Below, one piece after another: positions 54,648-64,000 of a stretch of 64,000 nt of DNA; position 1 is the first letter of the stretch, and each line of letters begins with the position of its first letter. This DNA comes from Firmicutes bacterium AM31-12AC. Lineage in GTDB: Bacteria; Bacillota; Clostridia; Lachnospirales; Lachnospiraceae. The stretch lies in contig QUJA01000012.1 of NCBI GenBank assembly GCA_003480425.1, forward strand, positions 1-64,000. Reading direction: 5' to 3'. Under the pieces are notes generated by a model. It saw only the letters and a list, made by a program, of their open reading frames with translations. It was not told the DNA's origin and ran no database searches. Both the position numbers and the translations under genes were made by a program.

Positions 54648-54807
54648 ATTTTAAAAATCTAAAAATTTTTTAGATAAGGTGGAATAAATATGGAATAAAA
54701 AGAGCATAATAAATAAAAGTTGTGCATATTTTACTAAATTGTTTCTATTATTGACAAAAAATAAACAATTTATTCACAAAAAAGTTTGAAAAAATCTAAA
54801 AGATTTA

Positions 54808-54836
54808 TAGATTTTATACAAAAGATGTGCTAGGAT
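54808..54836 (+). promoter_or_regulatory. Candidate promoter of the V-type ATPase operon
   Basis: TAGATT (54808-54813), 17-nt spacer, TAGGAT (54831-54836). The -35 is weak. The surrounding 200 nt are very AT-rich and contain no gene; TTGACA at 54752-54757 has no matching -10. Confidence 0.35.
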
Positions 54837-54873
54837 GAGAATATGTACCTTAGGGAAAGGCGGTGACTAGAAT

Positions 54874-55185
54874 ATGGTAGAAGAAACCATTCAGGTAATC
54901 CGGGAGACAGAAGCAAAAGCAGATGCAATAACAAGAGATGCTGAAGTCAAAGGCAATCAGATCGTGGACGATGCAGAAAAACAGGCGAAACAACGGAAAG
55001 AAGAACAGTTAGCTGTAATGGAAGAGAAGATGCAGAAAGCCATGACAGATGCAAGAGAAGAAGGAGAACGGGTACAAGCAGAGACGCTGTCAAAGATTGA
55101 GAAAGAAGTTGTAGCGTTAAAAGAACTTGCTTCCGTAAAGGAAGAGGAAGCAGTCAGCCTCGTAATAGCACAATTGGTATCATAA
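54874..55185 (+). CDS. V-type ATPase subunit G/H (NtpF-like)
   Basis: 103 residues, almost entirely one charged coiled coil (EAKADAITRDAEVKGNQIV, EKQAKQRKEEQLAVMEEKMQ). It is expected to pair with subunit E to make the peripheral stalk. It is the first gene of the nine-gene operon; AAAGGCGGTG is the ribosome site. The assignment rests on its shape and position. Confidence 0.8.
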   Translation: MVEETIQVIRETEAKADAITRDAEVKGNQIVDDAEKQAKQRKEEQLAVMEEKMQKAMTDAREEGERVQAETLSKIEKEVVALKELASVKEEEAVSLVIAQLVS

Positions 55186-55257
55186 GCTGCGTGTTGCGGG
55201 AAGGTAAAAAGGATTACAGTTTGCAGGTAAACTGTAATGAAAAGGAGGGATTGTGTT

Positions 55258-57270
55258 ATGGCGGTATTGCAGATGCAGCGAATGAGTATCTGCGCGTTGA
55301 AGAAGGACCGAAAAGCGATTCTGGAAAAGATTCAGAGCATGGGAGTTATGGAGATTAACCATGTGTTGGACGAAGACGAAGATTTCCGCCGGATGGACAC
55401 TGCAAATGCCAGAAGCAGTTTTGAAAAAGCTGCTAATTCTGCTGACAGAGCTTTGGAGATATTGAATGAATATGCTCCGGTAAAAACATCGATGCTGTCA
55501 TCTTTAGAAGGCAAGAAGCTGGTTGATGCAAAAGTACATGAAGAAGTGATTCGAAAGCGAGAGGAACTGCTTAAAGTGGTGAGTCAGATTCAGGCATTGG
55601 ATAAGGAAAAAGCAGAGAATAAAGCAGAGATCCTTAAGCTGGAGAATCGGATTGAGAGCCTTGTCCCATGGCTGAGTCTGGATATCCCGATGAATGCGAC
55701 AGGAACAAAGAAAACTTCTGTGATTTTAGGAAGTATTCCGGGACTGGCTGATATTTCTGGAATTTACGAGATTTTGGCAGATGCAGCGCCGGAAGTTGAG
55801 GCGGCAGATGCTTATGTGATTTCATCCGGACAGGATATGACTTGTATTGCAGTTATCTGTTTAAAACAAGAAGAGCAGAGTATAGAAGAAGCACTTCGAA
55901 GTCGAGGATTTTCAAGAATAGCGCAGAGCAGCGCAAAGACTCCGGCAGGGGAAACGGAGGAGTTAAAGCAGGCAATTAAAGAAAAAGAGAATCGGATTTC
56001 ACAAATCGAGCAGGAAGTGATCAGGCTCGCAGAACAAAGAGAAGAGATTTATCTGCTTGCAGATTATTATCGTGTACGAGCGGAAAAGTACGAAGTATTA
56101 GGAGAGATACCACAATCGGCAAATACTTTTGTGCTGAGCGGTTATGTTCCTCATCGGGATGTAGAAAAGGTGAAACGGGTTCTGGAAAGCAAATATGACT
56201 GCGCAATCGATGTAGAGGAGTTAAAAGAAGAGGAAGAACCGCCGGTACTTTTGAAAAATAATAAATTTTCAGCAAGTGCGGAAGGAGTTTTAGAATCTTT
56301 CGGACTTCCGAAAAAAGGTGAGATTGATCCGACAGCGATTATGTCAGTATTTTATGTATTTTTATTTGGATTGATGTTATCAGATGCAGCATATGGAGCA
56401 ATTGTTTCTATTGCCTGTGGTGTATTGATTTTAAAATTCCCGCGTATGTCAGAGGGAATGAAGAAGTCGATTCAGTTATTTTTCTGGTGCGGATTATCAA
56501 CATTATTCTGGGGAATCATGTTTGGCGGATATTTCGGAGACGTGATCAACGTTGTATCCAGAACATTTTTCGGACATGAAGTGGGAATCAAAGCATTATG
56601 GTTTGTTCCACTCAATAATCCAATGAAATTGTTGATTTATTCTATGGTATTTGGATTGATCCATTTATTTACAGGATTAGGGATTAAAGGATACATGTGT
56701 ATCAGAGATAAAAAATATGTAGATTTCTTATGTGACGTAGTATTGTGGTATGTTTTCTTAATCGGATTGATTTTGTTATTAATTCCGACAGATATTTTTG
56801 CATCTATTGCACAGGTTCAGATTACATTTCCGCCGGTTGTCAATGCAATTGCAAAATGGGCGTCCATCCTCGGAGCGGTGGGTATTGTGTTGATGTCAGG
56901 CAGAGCAAATAAAAATTTTGGACTTCGTATCGCATTAGGAGCATATGATCTGTACAATGTGACAGGATGGTTAAGCGACGTGTTATCTTATTCAAGACTT
57001 CTGGCACTGGGACTTGCAACAGGTGTTATTGCCCAGGTTGTAAACCAGATGGGAAGTATGGGAGGAAAAAGCGTATTTGGAGTGATCCTGTTTGTGATCG
57101 TATTTATTATCGGACACGTATTTAATATTGCGATCAACTTACTTGGCGCGTATGTGCACACAAATCGTTTACAGTATGTAGAATTTTTCGGAAAATTCTA
57201 TGAAGGTGGAGGAAGAGCATTCCATCCATTTAGAGAAAATACAAAGTATGCGGATGTTAAGGAGGAATAA
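55258..57270 (+). CDS. ntpI: V-type ATPase subunit I
   Basis: 670 residues from ATG 55258 (AAAGGAGGG upstream). The N-terminal 330 residues are a soluble coiled-coil arm, the rest about 8 membrane helices. It is the stator that provides the ion half-channels. The last helices contain the essential Arg region SYSRLLALGLATGVIAQVVN. Confidence 0.92.
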   Translation: MAVLQMQRMSICALKKDRKAILEKIQSMGVMEINHVLDEDEDFRRMDTANARSSFEKAANSADRALEILNEYAPVKTSMLSSLEGKKLVDAKVHEEVIRKREELLKVVSQIQALDKEKAENKAEILKLENRIESLVPWLSLDIPMNATGTKKTSVILGSIPGLADISGIYEILADAAPEVEAADAYVISSGQDMTCIAVICLKQEEQSIEEALRSRGFSRIAQSSAKTPAGETEELKQAIKEKENRISQIEQEVIRLAEQREEIYLLADYYRVRAEKYEVLGEIPQSANTFVLSGYVPHRDVEKVKRVLESKYDCAIDVEELKEEEEPPVLLKNNKFSASAEGVLESFGLPKKGEIDPTAIMSVFYVFLFGLMLSDAAYGAIVSIACGVLILKFPRMSEGMKKSIQLFFWCGLSTLFWGIMFGGYFGDVINVVSRTFFGHEVGIKALWFVPLNNPMKLLIYSMVFGLIHLFTGLGIKGYMCIRDKKYVDFLCDVVLWYVFLIGLILLLIPTDIFASIAQVQITFPPVVNAIAKWASILGAVGIVLMSGRANKNFGLRIALGAYDLYNVTGWLSDVLSYSRLLALGLATGVIAQVVNQMGSMGGKSVFGVILFVIVFIIGHVFNIAINLLGAYVHTNRLQYVEFFGKFYEGGGRAFHPFRENTKYADVKEE

Positions 57271-57753
<483 letters not shown>

Positions 57754-57824
57754 ACTGAAGGGTTACTTCAGGAGAATGTTATTCGGAGAATGAAGATGAA
57801 TTGAAATAGAGCGAGGTAAAGAAA

Positions 57825-58417
57825 ATGAGTGGATTAGACAAGATGAAAAGTCAGATCCTGGAAGATGCAAACGCACAAGCCGAAGAGAGAATCGCACAAG
57901 CAAATGCACAGGCAGAGGAAATACAGGCAAGAGTAAAAGCGGAAGTAGAAGAAGCACAGCAGCGAATGGATCAGAAAACAAAAACTGCAGTGAAGAATTA
58001 TCATGAACGCATTGCCTCCTCTTGTGACATGAAGAGAAAGACGGCCATTTTGAAGGCAAAACAGGAAATGATCTCCGAAGTGCTTCAAAAGGCATATGAA
58101 AAAGTAATGAATCTTTCAGATGCAGATTATTTCGAATTACTTACAAATCTGTTGAAGACATATGTGCAGTCAGGTGATGGTGAGATTTATTTTTCTGAAA
58201 AGATAAGCAGAGAATTCCGGCTTCGTTTGTAGAAGAAACAGAGAAAATCGTAGCATCGAAAGGCGGAAAGCTGACATTTGCTTCGGAAACAAAACAGATT
58301 GATGGCGGTTTTATTCTGGTATACGGAGGGATTGAAGAGAACTGTACCATACGGGCAATCTTTGAATCCAAACGTGATGAATGGTCTGACTTGGTGCAAA
58401 AAGTAATGTTTGTATAA
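57825..58417 (+). pseudogene. ntpE: V-type ATPase subunit E, frameshifted
   Basis: Peripheral-stalk subunit. The first frame (ATG 57825) is the coiled coil, ending LTNLLKTYVQSGDGEIYFSE, then stops prematurely at 58230-58232. A second frame continues RIPASFVEETEKIVASKGG and GGFILVYGGIEENCTIRAIF to 58415-58417. One A added to the run at 58198-58201 reads SEKDKQRIPASF and restores 197 residues, the family norm. Since all other V-ATPase genes are intact and E is essential for assembly, an assembly error is more likely than inactivation. Confidence 0.85.
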
Positions 58418-58442
58418 AATAAAGCAGCCGGGAGGATTGAAT

Positions 58443-59414
58443 GTGAATGAATTAGAATATACCTATGCAGTTGCCAGAATACGTGCGTTGGAGGCATCAC
58501 TGCTTACAGATTCTGTAATCGACCAGCTCCTTGCATGCAAAGATGAAGCACAGTGTCTTGGGCTTTTAAGTGAAAAAGGCTGGGGAAATGCTGAGACAGA
58601 AAATGATGTGGAAGCAATTTTAAATTGCGAGGAAGAGAAAACATGGCAGGTTATCCAGGAAGTATCTCCAGATTTAACAGTGTTTGATGTGATGTCTTAT
58701 CCGAAACTATATCATAACCTAAAAGCAGCGATCAAGGAAGTTTGTACAGAGGTGACAAATGAAAAGATTTTTTATGATGACTGCGAGATTCCGGGAAAGG
58801 AAATGCTGTCAATTGTAGAGAATAAAGCGTTTGAACGTCTTCCGGGGAATATGGAGGCGGCTGCAAAAGAGGCTTATGAGACATTGCTTCAGACAAGAGA
58901 TGGGCAGTTGTGTGATGTAATTGTCGATCGTGCAGCTTTGGAGGCTATTACACAGGCAGGACATGACGCAAAAGATGAGATTATCCGTGTATATGCTGAG
59001 TCAACGGTGGCACTTGCAAATATCAAAATTGCAGTGAGATGTCAGAAGACAGGAAAATCGCTGGAGTTTATGAAACGTGCTATGGCTCCGTGTGAGAGCA
59101 TCAATGTGGAACAGCTGGCAAAAGCAGCATTGTCGGGAGCAGATGCATTGCGAGAATATTTGAAAGAAACAGTTTATGCAGACGGTGTAGAAGCGTTGGA
59201 AGAATCGCCATCGGCATTTGAAAGATGGTGTGATAACCGAATGATCGAGGCAATTAAGCCACAGAAATATAATGCCTTTTCTGCAGGGCCGCTGGTAGCG
59301 TATCTGCTGGCAAGACAAAATGAAATTAAGACGGTGCGGATGATCCTGACAGGAAAACAAAATGGATTTCCAGACGAGATGATCCGGGAAAGGATAAGGG
59401 AGATGTATGTATAA
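58443..59414 (+). CDS. ntpC: V-type ATPase subunit C
   Basis: 323 residues from GTG 58443, chosen because GGGAGG lies 7 nt upstream. All-helical subunit that links the V1 rotor to the K ring. Pattern NELEYTYAVARIRALEA at the N terminus and FSAGPLVAYLLARQNEIKTVRMIL near the end are typical. It overlaps the F subunit gene by 8 nt. Confidence 0.92.
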   Translation: MNELEYTYAVARIRALEASLLTDSVIDQLLACKDEAQCLGLLSEKGWGNAETENDVEAILNCEEEKTWQVIQEVSPDLTVFDVMSYPKLYHNLKAAIKEVCTEVTNEKIFYDDCEIPGKEMLSIVENKAFERLPGNMEAAAKEAYETLLQTRDGQLCDVIVDRAALEAITQAGHDAKDEIIRVYAESTVALANIKIAVRCQKTGKSLEFMKRAMAPCESINVEQLAKAALSGADALREYLKETVYADGVEALEESPSAFERWCDNRMIEAIKPQKYNAFSAGPLVAYLLARQNEIKTVRMILTGKQNGFPDEMIRERIREMYV

Positions 59415-59727
59415 GATTGCAGTAATCGGAGATTATGACAGCATATATGGATTTGCAACACTCGGTCTTAGCATCTGTCCTGTCAAGAACCGGGAAGAAG
59501 CAAAAGATAAGCTGCGTCAGCTGGCAGATGGAAAATATGGCGTTATCTATATTACAGAGGCAGTTGCAGCGCAGTTGACAGATGTGATAGAAGAATATCA
59601 GGAACGGACATTTCCAGCGATCATACAAATTCCGGGCGTATCAGGAAATACCGGTGCCGGTGTGGAAGGCGTAAAGAAGACGGTGGAACAGGCTGTCGGA
59701 AGCGATATTTTGTTCTCAGAAGAATAA
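59407..59727 (+). CDS. ntpG: V-type ATPase subunit F (NtpG)
   Basis: 106 residues, a small Rossmann-like rotor protein. Pattern IAVIGDYDSIYGFATLGL at the start and ITEAVAAQL in the middle. It starts inside the C subunit gene and precedes A. Confidence 0.9.
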   Translation: MYKIAVIGDYDSIYGFATLGLSICPVKNREEAKDKLRQLADGKYGVIYITEAVAAQLTDVIEEYQERTFPAIIQIPGVSGNTGAGVEGVKKTVEQAVGSDILFSEE

Positions 59728-59759
59728 AACAATAGATAGAAAGCGAGGTAGTTCGTCAA

Positions 59760-61526
59760 ATGAGTACAGGCGTAATAAAGAAAGTCGCAGGCCCACTTGT
59801 TATTGCTTCGGGAATGCGAGATGCGAACATGTTTGACGTCGTTCGTGTTAGTGAACAAAGACTGATTGGCGAAATCATAGAGATGCACGGAGACGAGGCA
59901 TCTATTCAGGTATACGAAGAGACATCAGGACTTGGACCGGGAGAACCGGTAGAATCCATGGAAGTGCCGATGTCTGTTGAATTGGGACCTGGATTGATTA
60001 CCAGCATATATGATGGAATTCAGCGCCCGCTGGATGACATTATGAAAGTATCCGGAAATAACTTAAAACGTGGTGTAGAGGTTCCATCTCTGAAGAGAAA
60101 TTTGAAATGGGAATTTGTACCTACTGCAAAAGTTGGAGATGAAGTAGAAGCCGGAGATGTGATCGGAACAGTGCAGGAGACAATCGTCGTACAGCAGAAG
60201 ATCATGGTTCCATATGGAATCAAGGGAACCATAAAAGAAATAAAGGCCGGAGAATTTACGGTGGAAGAAACAGTGGCTGTTGTAGAGACTGCAGAAGGTG
60301 ACAAGGAATTGACACTGATGCAGAAATGGCCAGTCCGTAAGGGACGTCCATATAAAAAGAAATTATCTCCGGATATGCCACTGGTAACAGGACAGCGTGT
60401 TATTGATACATTTTTCCCACTTGCAAAAGGTGGAGTTGCTGCCGTACCGGGGCCATTTGGAAGTGGTAAAACAGTAATCCAGCATCAGCTTGCAAAATGG
60501 GCGGAAGCAGATATCGTTGTTTACATCGGATGTGGAGAGCGTGGCAATGAGATGACGGACGTTCTGAATGAATTTCCGGAACTGAAAGATCCAAAGACAG
60601 GACAGTCTTTGATGCAGAGAACCGTTCTGATCGCAAATACATCAGACATGCCGGTTGCAGCACGTGAAGCATCTATTTATACAGGAATTACAATTGCGGA
60701 ATATTTCCGAGATATGGGATATTCAGTTGCGTTAATGGCAGATTCAACATCACGTTGGGCAGAGGCACTTCGTGAAATGTCAGGACGTCTGGAAGAGATG
60801 CCTGGTGAGGAAGGATACCCGGCTTATCTGGGAAGCCGTCTTGCACAGTTCTATGAAAGAGCAGGTCATGTGATTTCATTAGGTAAGGAAGAAAGAGAAG
60901 GAGCATTGTCTGTAATCGGTGCAGTATCACCTCCGGGTGGAGATATTTCAGAACCGGTATCACAGGCTACACTTCGAATCGTAAAAGTATTCTGGGGATT
61001 GGACTCAGCACTTGCTTATAAGAGACATTTCCCGGCAATCAACTGGCTAAACAGTTATTCGTTGTATCTTGATAATATGGAAAAATGGTTCAATGAAAAA
61101 GTTGAGCCGGACTGGATGGCAAAACGTCAGGAAATGATGACTCTGCTTCAGGAAGAAGCGGAATTAGACGAAATCGTAAAAATGGTTGGTATGGATGCCT
61201 TATCAGCAAGCGACCGTCTGAAGATGGAAGCTGCACGTTCTATCCGAGAAGATTTCCTGCATCAGAACTCTTTCCATGAAGTAGATACTTATACTTCTTT
61301 GGATAAGCAGTATATGATGATGGATCTTGTCCTCGCATATTATGATCAGTCTGTAGAAGCCTTAGAAAAGGGTGCAAAATTACAGAACTTGATCAATCTG
61401 CCTGTACGTGAACAGATTGGCCGATTCAAATATGTGACTGAAGATGAGATTCAGAAAGAATATGAAAAAGTAAAAGAAGAGTTACACATTGAGATTGCGA
61501 ATGCATTGGGAAAGGAGGACTTCTAA
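59760..61526 (+). CDS. ntpA: V-type ATPase catalytic subunit A
   Basis: 588 residues. Walker [18 protein letters not shown], catalytic Glu in [13 protein letters not shown], Walker [19 protein letters not shown] and the [20 protein letters not shown] segment. It hydrolyses or makes ATP. AGCGAGG precedes the ATG. B starts directly after its stop. Confidence 0.96.
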   Translation: MSTGVIKKVAGPLVIASGMRDANMFDVVRVSEQRLIGEIIEMHGDEASIQVYEETSGLGPGEPVESMEVPMSVELGPGLITSIYDGIQRPLDDIMKVSGNNLKRGVEVPSLKRNLKWEFVPTAKVGDEVEAGDVIGTVQETIVVQQKIMVPYGIKGTIKEIKAGEFTVEETVAVVETAEGDKELTLMQKWPVRKGRPYKKKLSPDMPLVTGQRVIDTFFPLAKGGVAAVPGPFGSGKTVIQHQLAKWAEADIVVYIGCGERGNEMTDVLNEFPELKDPKTGQSLMQRTVLIANTSDMPVAAREASIYTGITIAEYFRDMGYSVALMADSTSRWAEALREMSGRLEEMPGEEGYPAYLGSRLAQFYERAGHVISLGKEEREGALSVIGAVSPPGGDISEPVSQATLRIVKVFWGLDSALAYKRHFPAINWLNSYSLYLDNMEKWFNEKVEPDWMAKRQEMMTLLQEEAELDEIVKMVGMDALSASDRLKMEAARSIREDFLHQNSFHEVDTYTSLDKQYMMMDLVLAYYDQSVEALEKGAKLQNLINLPVREQIGRFKYVTEDEIQKEYEKVKEELHIEIANALGKEDF

Positions 61527-62897
61527 ATGCCAAAAGAGTATAGAACCATACAGGAAGTAGCCGGACCACTGATGCTGGTGCGCGATGTGGAAAATGTTAC
61601 TTATGACGAGCTGGGCGAGATTGAGCTGGCAAGTGGGGAAGTAAGACGTTGTAAAGTATTGGAAATTAATGGAAGTGATGCTCTGGTGCAGTTATTTGAC
61701 AGTGCAACAGGTATCAACTTATCGAACAGTAAAGTGCGTTTCCTTGGAAGAAGCATGGAACTGGGTGTTTCAGAAGATATGCTTGGACGAGTTTTTGACG
61801 GTATGGGACGTCCGATTGATGAAGGACCGGAGATACTTCCGGAAGCTCGTATGGACATCAACGGACTGCCAATGAATCCGGCAGCAAGAAGTTATCCGGA
61901 AGAATTTATCCAGACAGGAGTATCAGCCATTGATGGATTGAATACACTTGTACGTGGACAGAAGTTACCAATCTTCTCAGCATCGGGTCTGCCACATGCA
62001 AATCTTGCAGCACAGATTGCAAGACAGGCAAAGGTTCGAGGAAAAGATGATAAATTCGCCGTTGTATTTGCGGCAATGGGTATTACATTCGAAGAGTCAA
62101 ACTTCTTTATTGAAAGTTTTAAAGAGACAGGTGCAATAGACCGTACAGTTTTATTCGTCAATCTTGCAAATGACCCTGCAATTGAGCGTATATCTACACC
62201 TCGAGTTGCACTGACGGCAGCAGAGTATCTTGCATTTGAAAAAGATATGCATGTACTTGTAATTTTGACAGATATTACAAACTATGCGGATGCACTTCGA
62301 GAAGTATCAGCAGCCCGTAAAGAGGTTCCGGGACGTCGAGGATATCCGGGATATATGTACACAGACCTTGCTTCTTTGTATGAAAGAGCGGGACGTCAGA
62401 ATGGTAAAAAAGGAAGTATTACAATGATCCCGATTCTGACAATGCCAGAAGATGATAAGACACATCCAATCCCTGACCTGACAGGATATATTACAGAAGG
62501 ACAGATTATTTTAAGTCGTGATCTGTATCGAAGAGGTGTAACACCACCGATAGATGTACTTCCATCATTGTCTCGTCTGAAGGACAAAGGTATCGGCGAA
62601 GGTAAGACACGTGCGGATCATGCCAATACAATGAACCAGCTGTTTGCGGCATATGCACGTGGTAAAGATGCGAAAGAGCTGATGGTAATCCTTGGTGAAG
62701 CAGCGTTGACAGAGATTGATTTGTTGTATGCGAAGTTTGCAGATGCATTTGAAAAAGAATATGTATCACAGGGATACAATACAGATCGAAGTATTGAAGA
62801 GACTTTGGAAATTGGATGGAAACTACTTTCCATGCTTCCAAGAACAGAGTTGAAACGTATCGATGACAAATATCTCGATGAATATTACGGAAAATAA
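61527..62897 (+). CDS. ntpB: V-type ATPase subunit B
   Basis: 456 residues, the non-catalytic nucleotide-binding partner of A. It has the degenerate P-loop ([15 protein letters not shown]) typical of B and the [20 protein letters not shown] segment. AAAGGAGG lies in the end of A. It shares its boundary with A without any spacer. Confidence 0.96.
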   Translation: MPKEYRTIQEVAGPLMLVRDVENVTYDELGEIELASGEVRRCKVLEINGSDALVQLFDSATGINLSNSKVRFLGRSMELGVSEDMLGRVFDGMGRPIDEGPEILPEARMDINGLPMNPAARSYPEEFIQTGVSAIDGLNTLVRGQKLPIFSASGLPHANLAAQIARQAKVRGKDDKFAVVFAAMGITFEESNFFIESFKETGAIDRTVLFVNLANDPAIERISTPRVALTAAEYLAFEKDMHVLVILTDITNYADALREVSAARKEVPGRRGYPGYMYTDLASLYERAGRQNGKKGSITMIPILTMPEDDKTHPIPDLTGYITEGQIILSRDLYRRGVTPPIDVLPSLSRLKDKGIGEGKTRADHANTMNQLFAAYARGKDAKELMVILGEAALTEIDLLYAKFADAFEKEYVSQGYNTDRSIEETLEIGWKLLSMLPRTELKRIDDKYLDEYYGK

Positions 62898-62963
62898 GTT
62901 GCTGCAAAAAAGGTGACGAAAAAAGACTCTGAGAAGCATCAAAGGAAAGGTAGGTGAGGACGC

Positions 62964-63620
62964 TTGGCATCCACACAGGTAAATCCAACCCGTATGGAAC
63001 TGACACGTTTGAAAAAGAAACGGATCACTGCAGTGCGCGGTCACAAATTATTGAAAGATAAACGTGATGAACTGATGCGTCAGTATCTTGATCTTGTAAG
63101 AAAAAACATGGAAGTTAGAAAACGGGTCGAAGCCGGCATTTTATCAGCGAATAAAAATTTTGTTATTGCCAAGGCTGGAATGTCGGAGGCGGAACTTCAC
63201 ACAGCACTGATGGCACCGAAACAGGAAATTAATTTGATTCCTTCGGAAGAAAATGTCATGAGTGTAGAGATTCCAAAATTTGAATATAAAACAAGAACAG
63301 CGGATGAAAATGATATTTATTCATATGGATTTGCATTTACATCCAGTGATTTGGATGGGGCTGTCAAATCTCTTGCAGATATTCTGCCGGATATGATAAG
63401 ATTAGCAGAATGCGAAAAAGCATGTCAGTTAATGGCGGCAGAGATTGAAAAGACACGAAGACGTGTAAATGCGTTGGAGCATGTAATTATTCCGGAAACA
63501 GAGAAAAATATTAAATATATTACGATGAAGCTGGATGAGAACGAGAGAAGTACGCAGATTCGTCTGATGAAAGTAAAAGACATGATGCTCGAAGAAGCAC
63601 ATGGATATTCAAAAAAATAA
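62964..63620 (+). CDS. ntpD: V-type ATPase subunit D
   Basis: 218 residues from TTG 62964 (GTGAGGACG upstream). It is the central coiled-coil shaft of the rotor. Pattern PTRMELTRLKKKRITAVRGHKLLKDKRDEL is the family N-terminal signature (given in parts: PTRMELTRLKKK, then RGHKLLKDKRDEL). Last gene of the operon. Confidence 0.93.
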   Translation: MASTQVNPTRMELTRLKKKRITAVRGHKLLKDKRDELMRQYLDLVRKNMEVRKRVEAGILSANKNFVIAKAGMSEAELHTALMAPKQEINLIPSEENVMSVEIPKFEYKTRTADENDIYSYGFAFTSSDLDGAVKSLADILPDMIRLAECEKACQLMAAEIEKTRRRVNALEHVIIPETEKNIKYITMKLDENERSTQIRLMKVKDMMLEEAHGYSKK

Positions 63621-63635
63621 AACCAGATTTTAAAG

Positions 63636-63677
63636 ATGCAGTTGGAAAACCTAAAAGGTGCTCCGGCTGCATTTTCT
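63636..63677 (+). terminator. Terminator of the V-type ATPase operon
   Basis: ATGCAGTTGG (63636-63645) pairs with CCGGCTGCAT (63663-63672), with G-U pairs, then TTTTCT. The T-tract is moderate. Confidence 0.7.
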
Positions 63678-63750
63678 ATATATAAGCGGAACCATTTTGC
63701 AAAAAAGGCATACAGTAATGATATAAGCTCAGAAATGGGGAGAGGTGACC

Positions 63751-64000
63751 ATGAACTCGAAATTGCCGTATTATATGGCTTATCCGATGCCGCTTGCATA
63801 TGACGATGAAAGGATGGAACGACGAGATTATGAATATATGAAAAGTCTGTACCCGGATACTGCAAAGAAAGTACTTCCCTATGTAGAGGAAGAGTGTGAT
63901 AGAAATGAATATCCATGCAGTATGATTTATGATGAATATCCGGACCGCTTTTCACTTCGGATGATGTGTAATCGTATCTTTGATAAGGTTGTAAGTCAGG
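63751..64000 (+). CDS. Hypothetical protein, cut by the window end
   Basis: ATG 63751 follows GGGGAGAGGTGACC and stays open to the window end (83 codons visible). The protein is soluble, rich in Tyr, Asp, Glu and Arg (MAYPMPLAYDDERMERRDYE). I do not recognise it. The good ribosome site and steady codon use support a real gene. Confidence 0.6.
   Translation, partial: MNSKLPYYMAYPMPLAYDDERMERRDYEYMKSLYPDTAKKVLPYVEEECDRNEYPCSMIYDEYPDRFSLRMMCNRIFDKVVSQ

Overview
The window looks like chromosome from an AT-rich, anaerobic, gut-type Firmicute, most likely a Lachnospiraceae (Dorea, Blautia or Mediterraneibacter-like). The reasons are strong AGGAGG-type ribosome binding sites, a large Bacillus-type SRP RNA, small families I associate with Lachnospiraceae (DUF6472, DUF6128), a DUF4080 radical SAM protein, and co-occurrence of an F-type and a V-type ATPase. 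The family placement is inference from gene content, not from a marker tree. I see no prophage, transposase gene, CRISPR array or plasmid function.

Layout. 0-5.5 kb: a two-component system bracketed by two long REP-like palindromes, a ThuA-domain protein and a frameshifted DEDD-type exonuclease. 5.6-7.6 kb: amtB-PII and two tRNAs (Glu, Cys). 7.7-9.6 kb: Na/Pi cotransporter. 9.7-20.4 kb: a carbohydrate island with two GntR/UTRA regulators, a mannose-family PTS (IIA, IIB, IIC, IID), two FrlB-like SIS deglycases, an FrlD-like kinase, two HAD phosphatases, 6-phosphofructokinase and NagB. It is best read as uptake and breakdown of a fructoselysine-like Amadori compound or related amino-sugar conjugate. 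A shared operator (ATGTYATATRATGT) sits at four promoters of this island. 20.4-22 kb: an AEC transporter with a very unusual leader. 22-26.4 kb: a PRD regulator, an orphan cellobiose-type EIIB, HPr and EI, which would energise the PTS. 26.7-32.5 kb: M28 and M20 peptidases, GNAT, Maf, DUF6472 and CutC. 32.5-33.2 kb: a gene-free, inverted-repeat-bounded array of hairpins. 33.7-40 kb: F-type ATP synthase operon (a-c-b-delta-alpha-gamma-beta-epsilon). 40-47 kb: a GGDEF/EAL protein, a VanY-type carboxypeptidase, a second PII-amtB pair, two poorly known proteins and TadA. 47.3-47.7 kb: SRP RNA on the minus strand. 47.8-54.6 kb: radical SAM protein, a tiny membrane protein, VanW-family protein, HypE-like protein, Lrp regulator, aminotransferase and TrmL. 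54.9-63.6 kb: complete V-type ATPase operon (G/H-I-K-E-C-F-A-B-D). The window ends inside an unrecognised gene.

Two non-coding loci stand out. The AEC transporter leader (minus strand, about 21905 to 21358) carries about six copies of a 54-nt unit; five units contain a ribosome binding site followed by a 3-5 codon ORF (MG-X-stop type), then a terminator-like hairpin and a second hairpin touching the ribosome binding site. The second locus is a 707-bp element after cutC with 15-bp terminal inverted repeats and a run of 53-nt hairpin units. I do not recognise either as a described element.

Quality note. Five genes (exonuclease, PTS IIA, Maf, VanW protein, V-ATPase E) are each split by what looks like one missing base in a homopolymer run. 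Restoring one base gives a normal-length protein every time. Several of these are core genes, so systematic homopolymer undercalling in the assembly is the likeliest cause.
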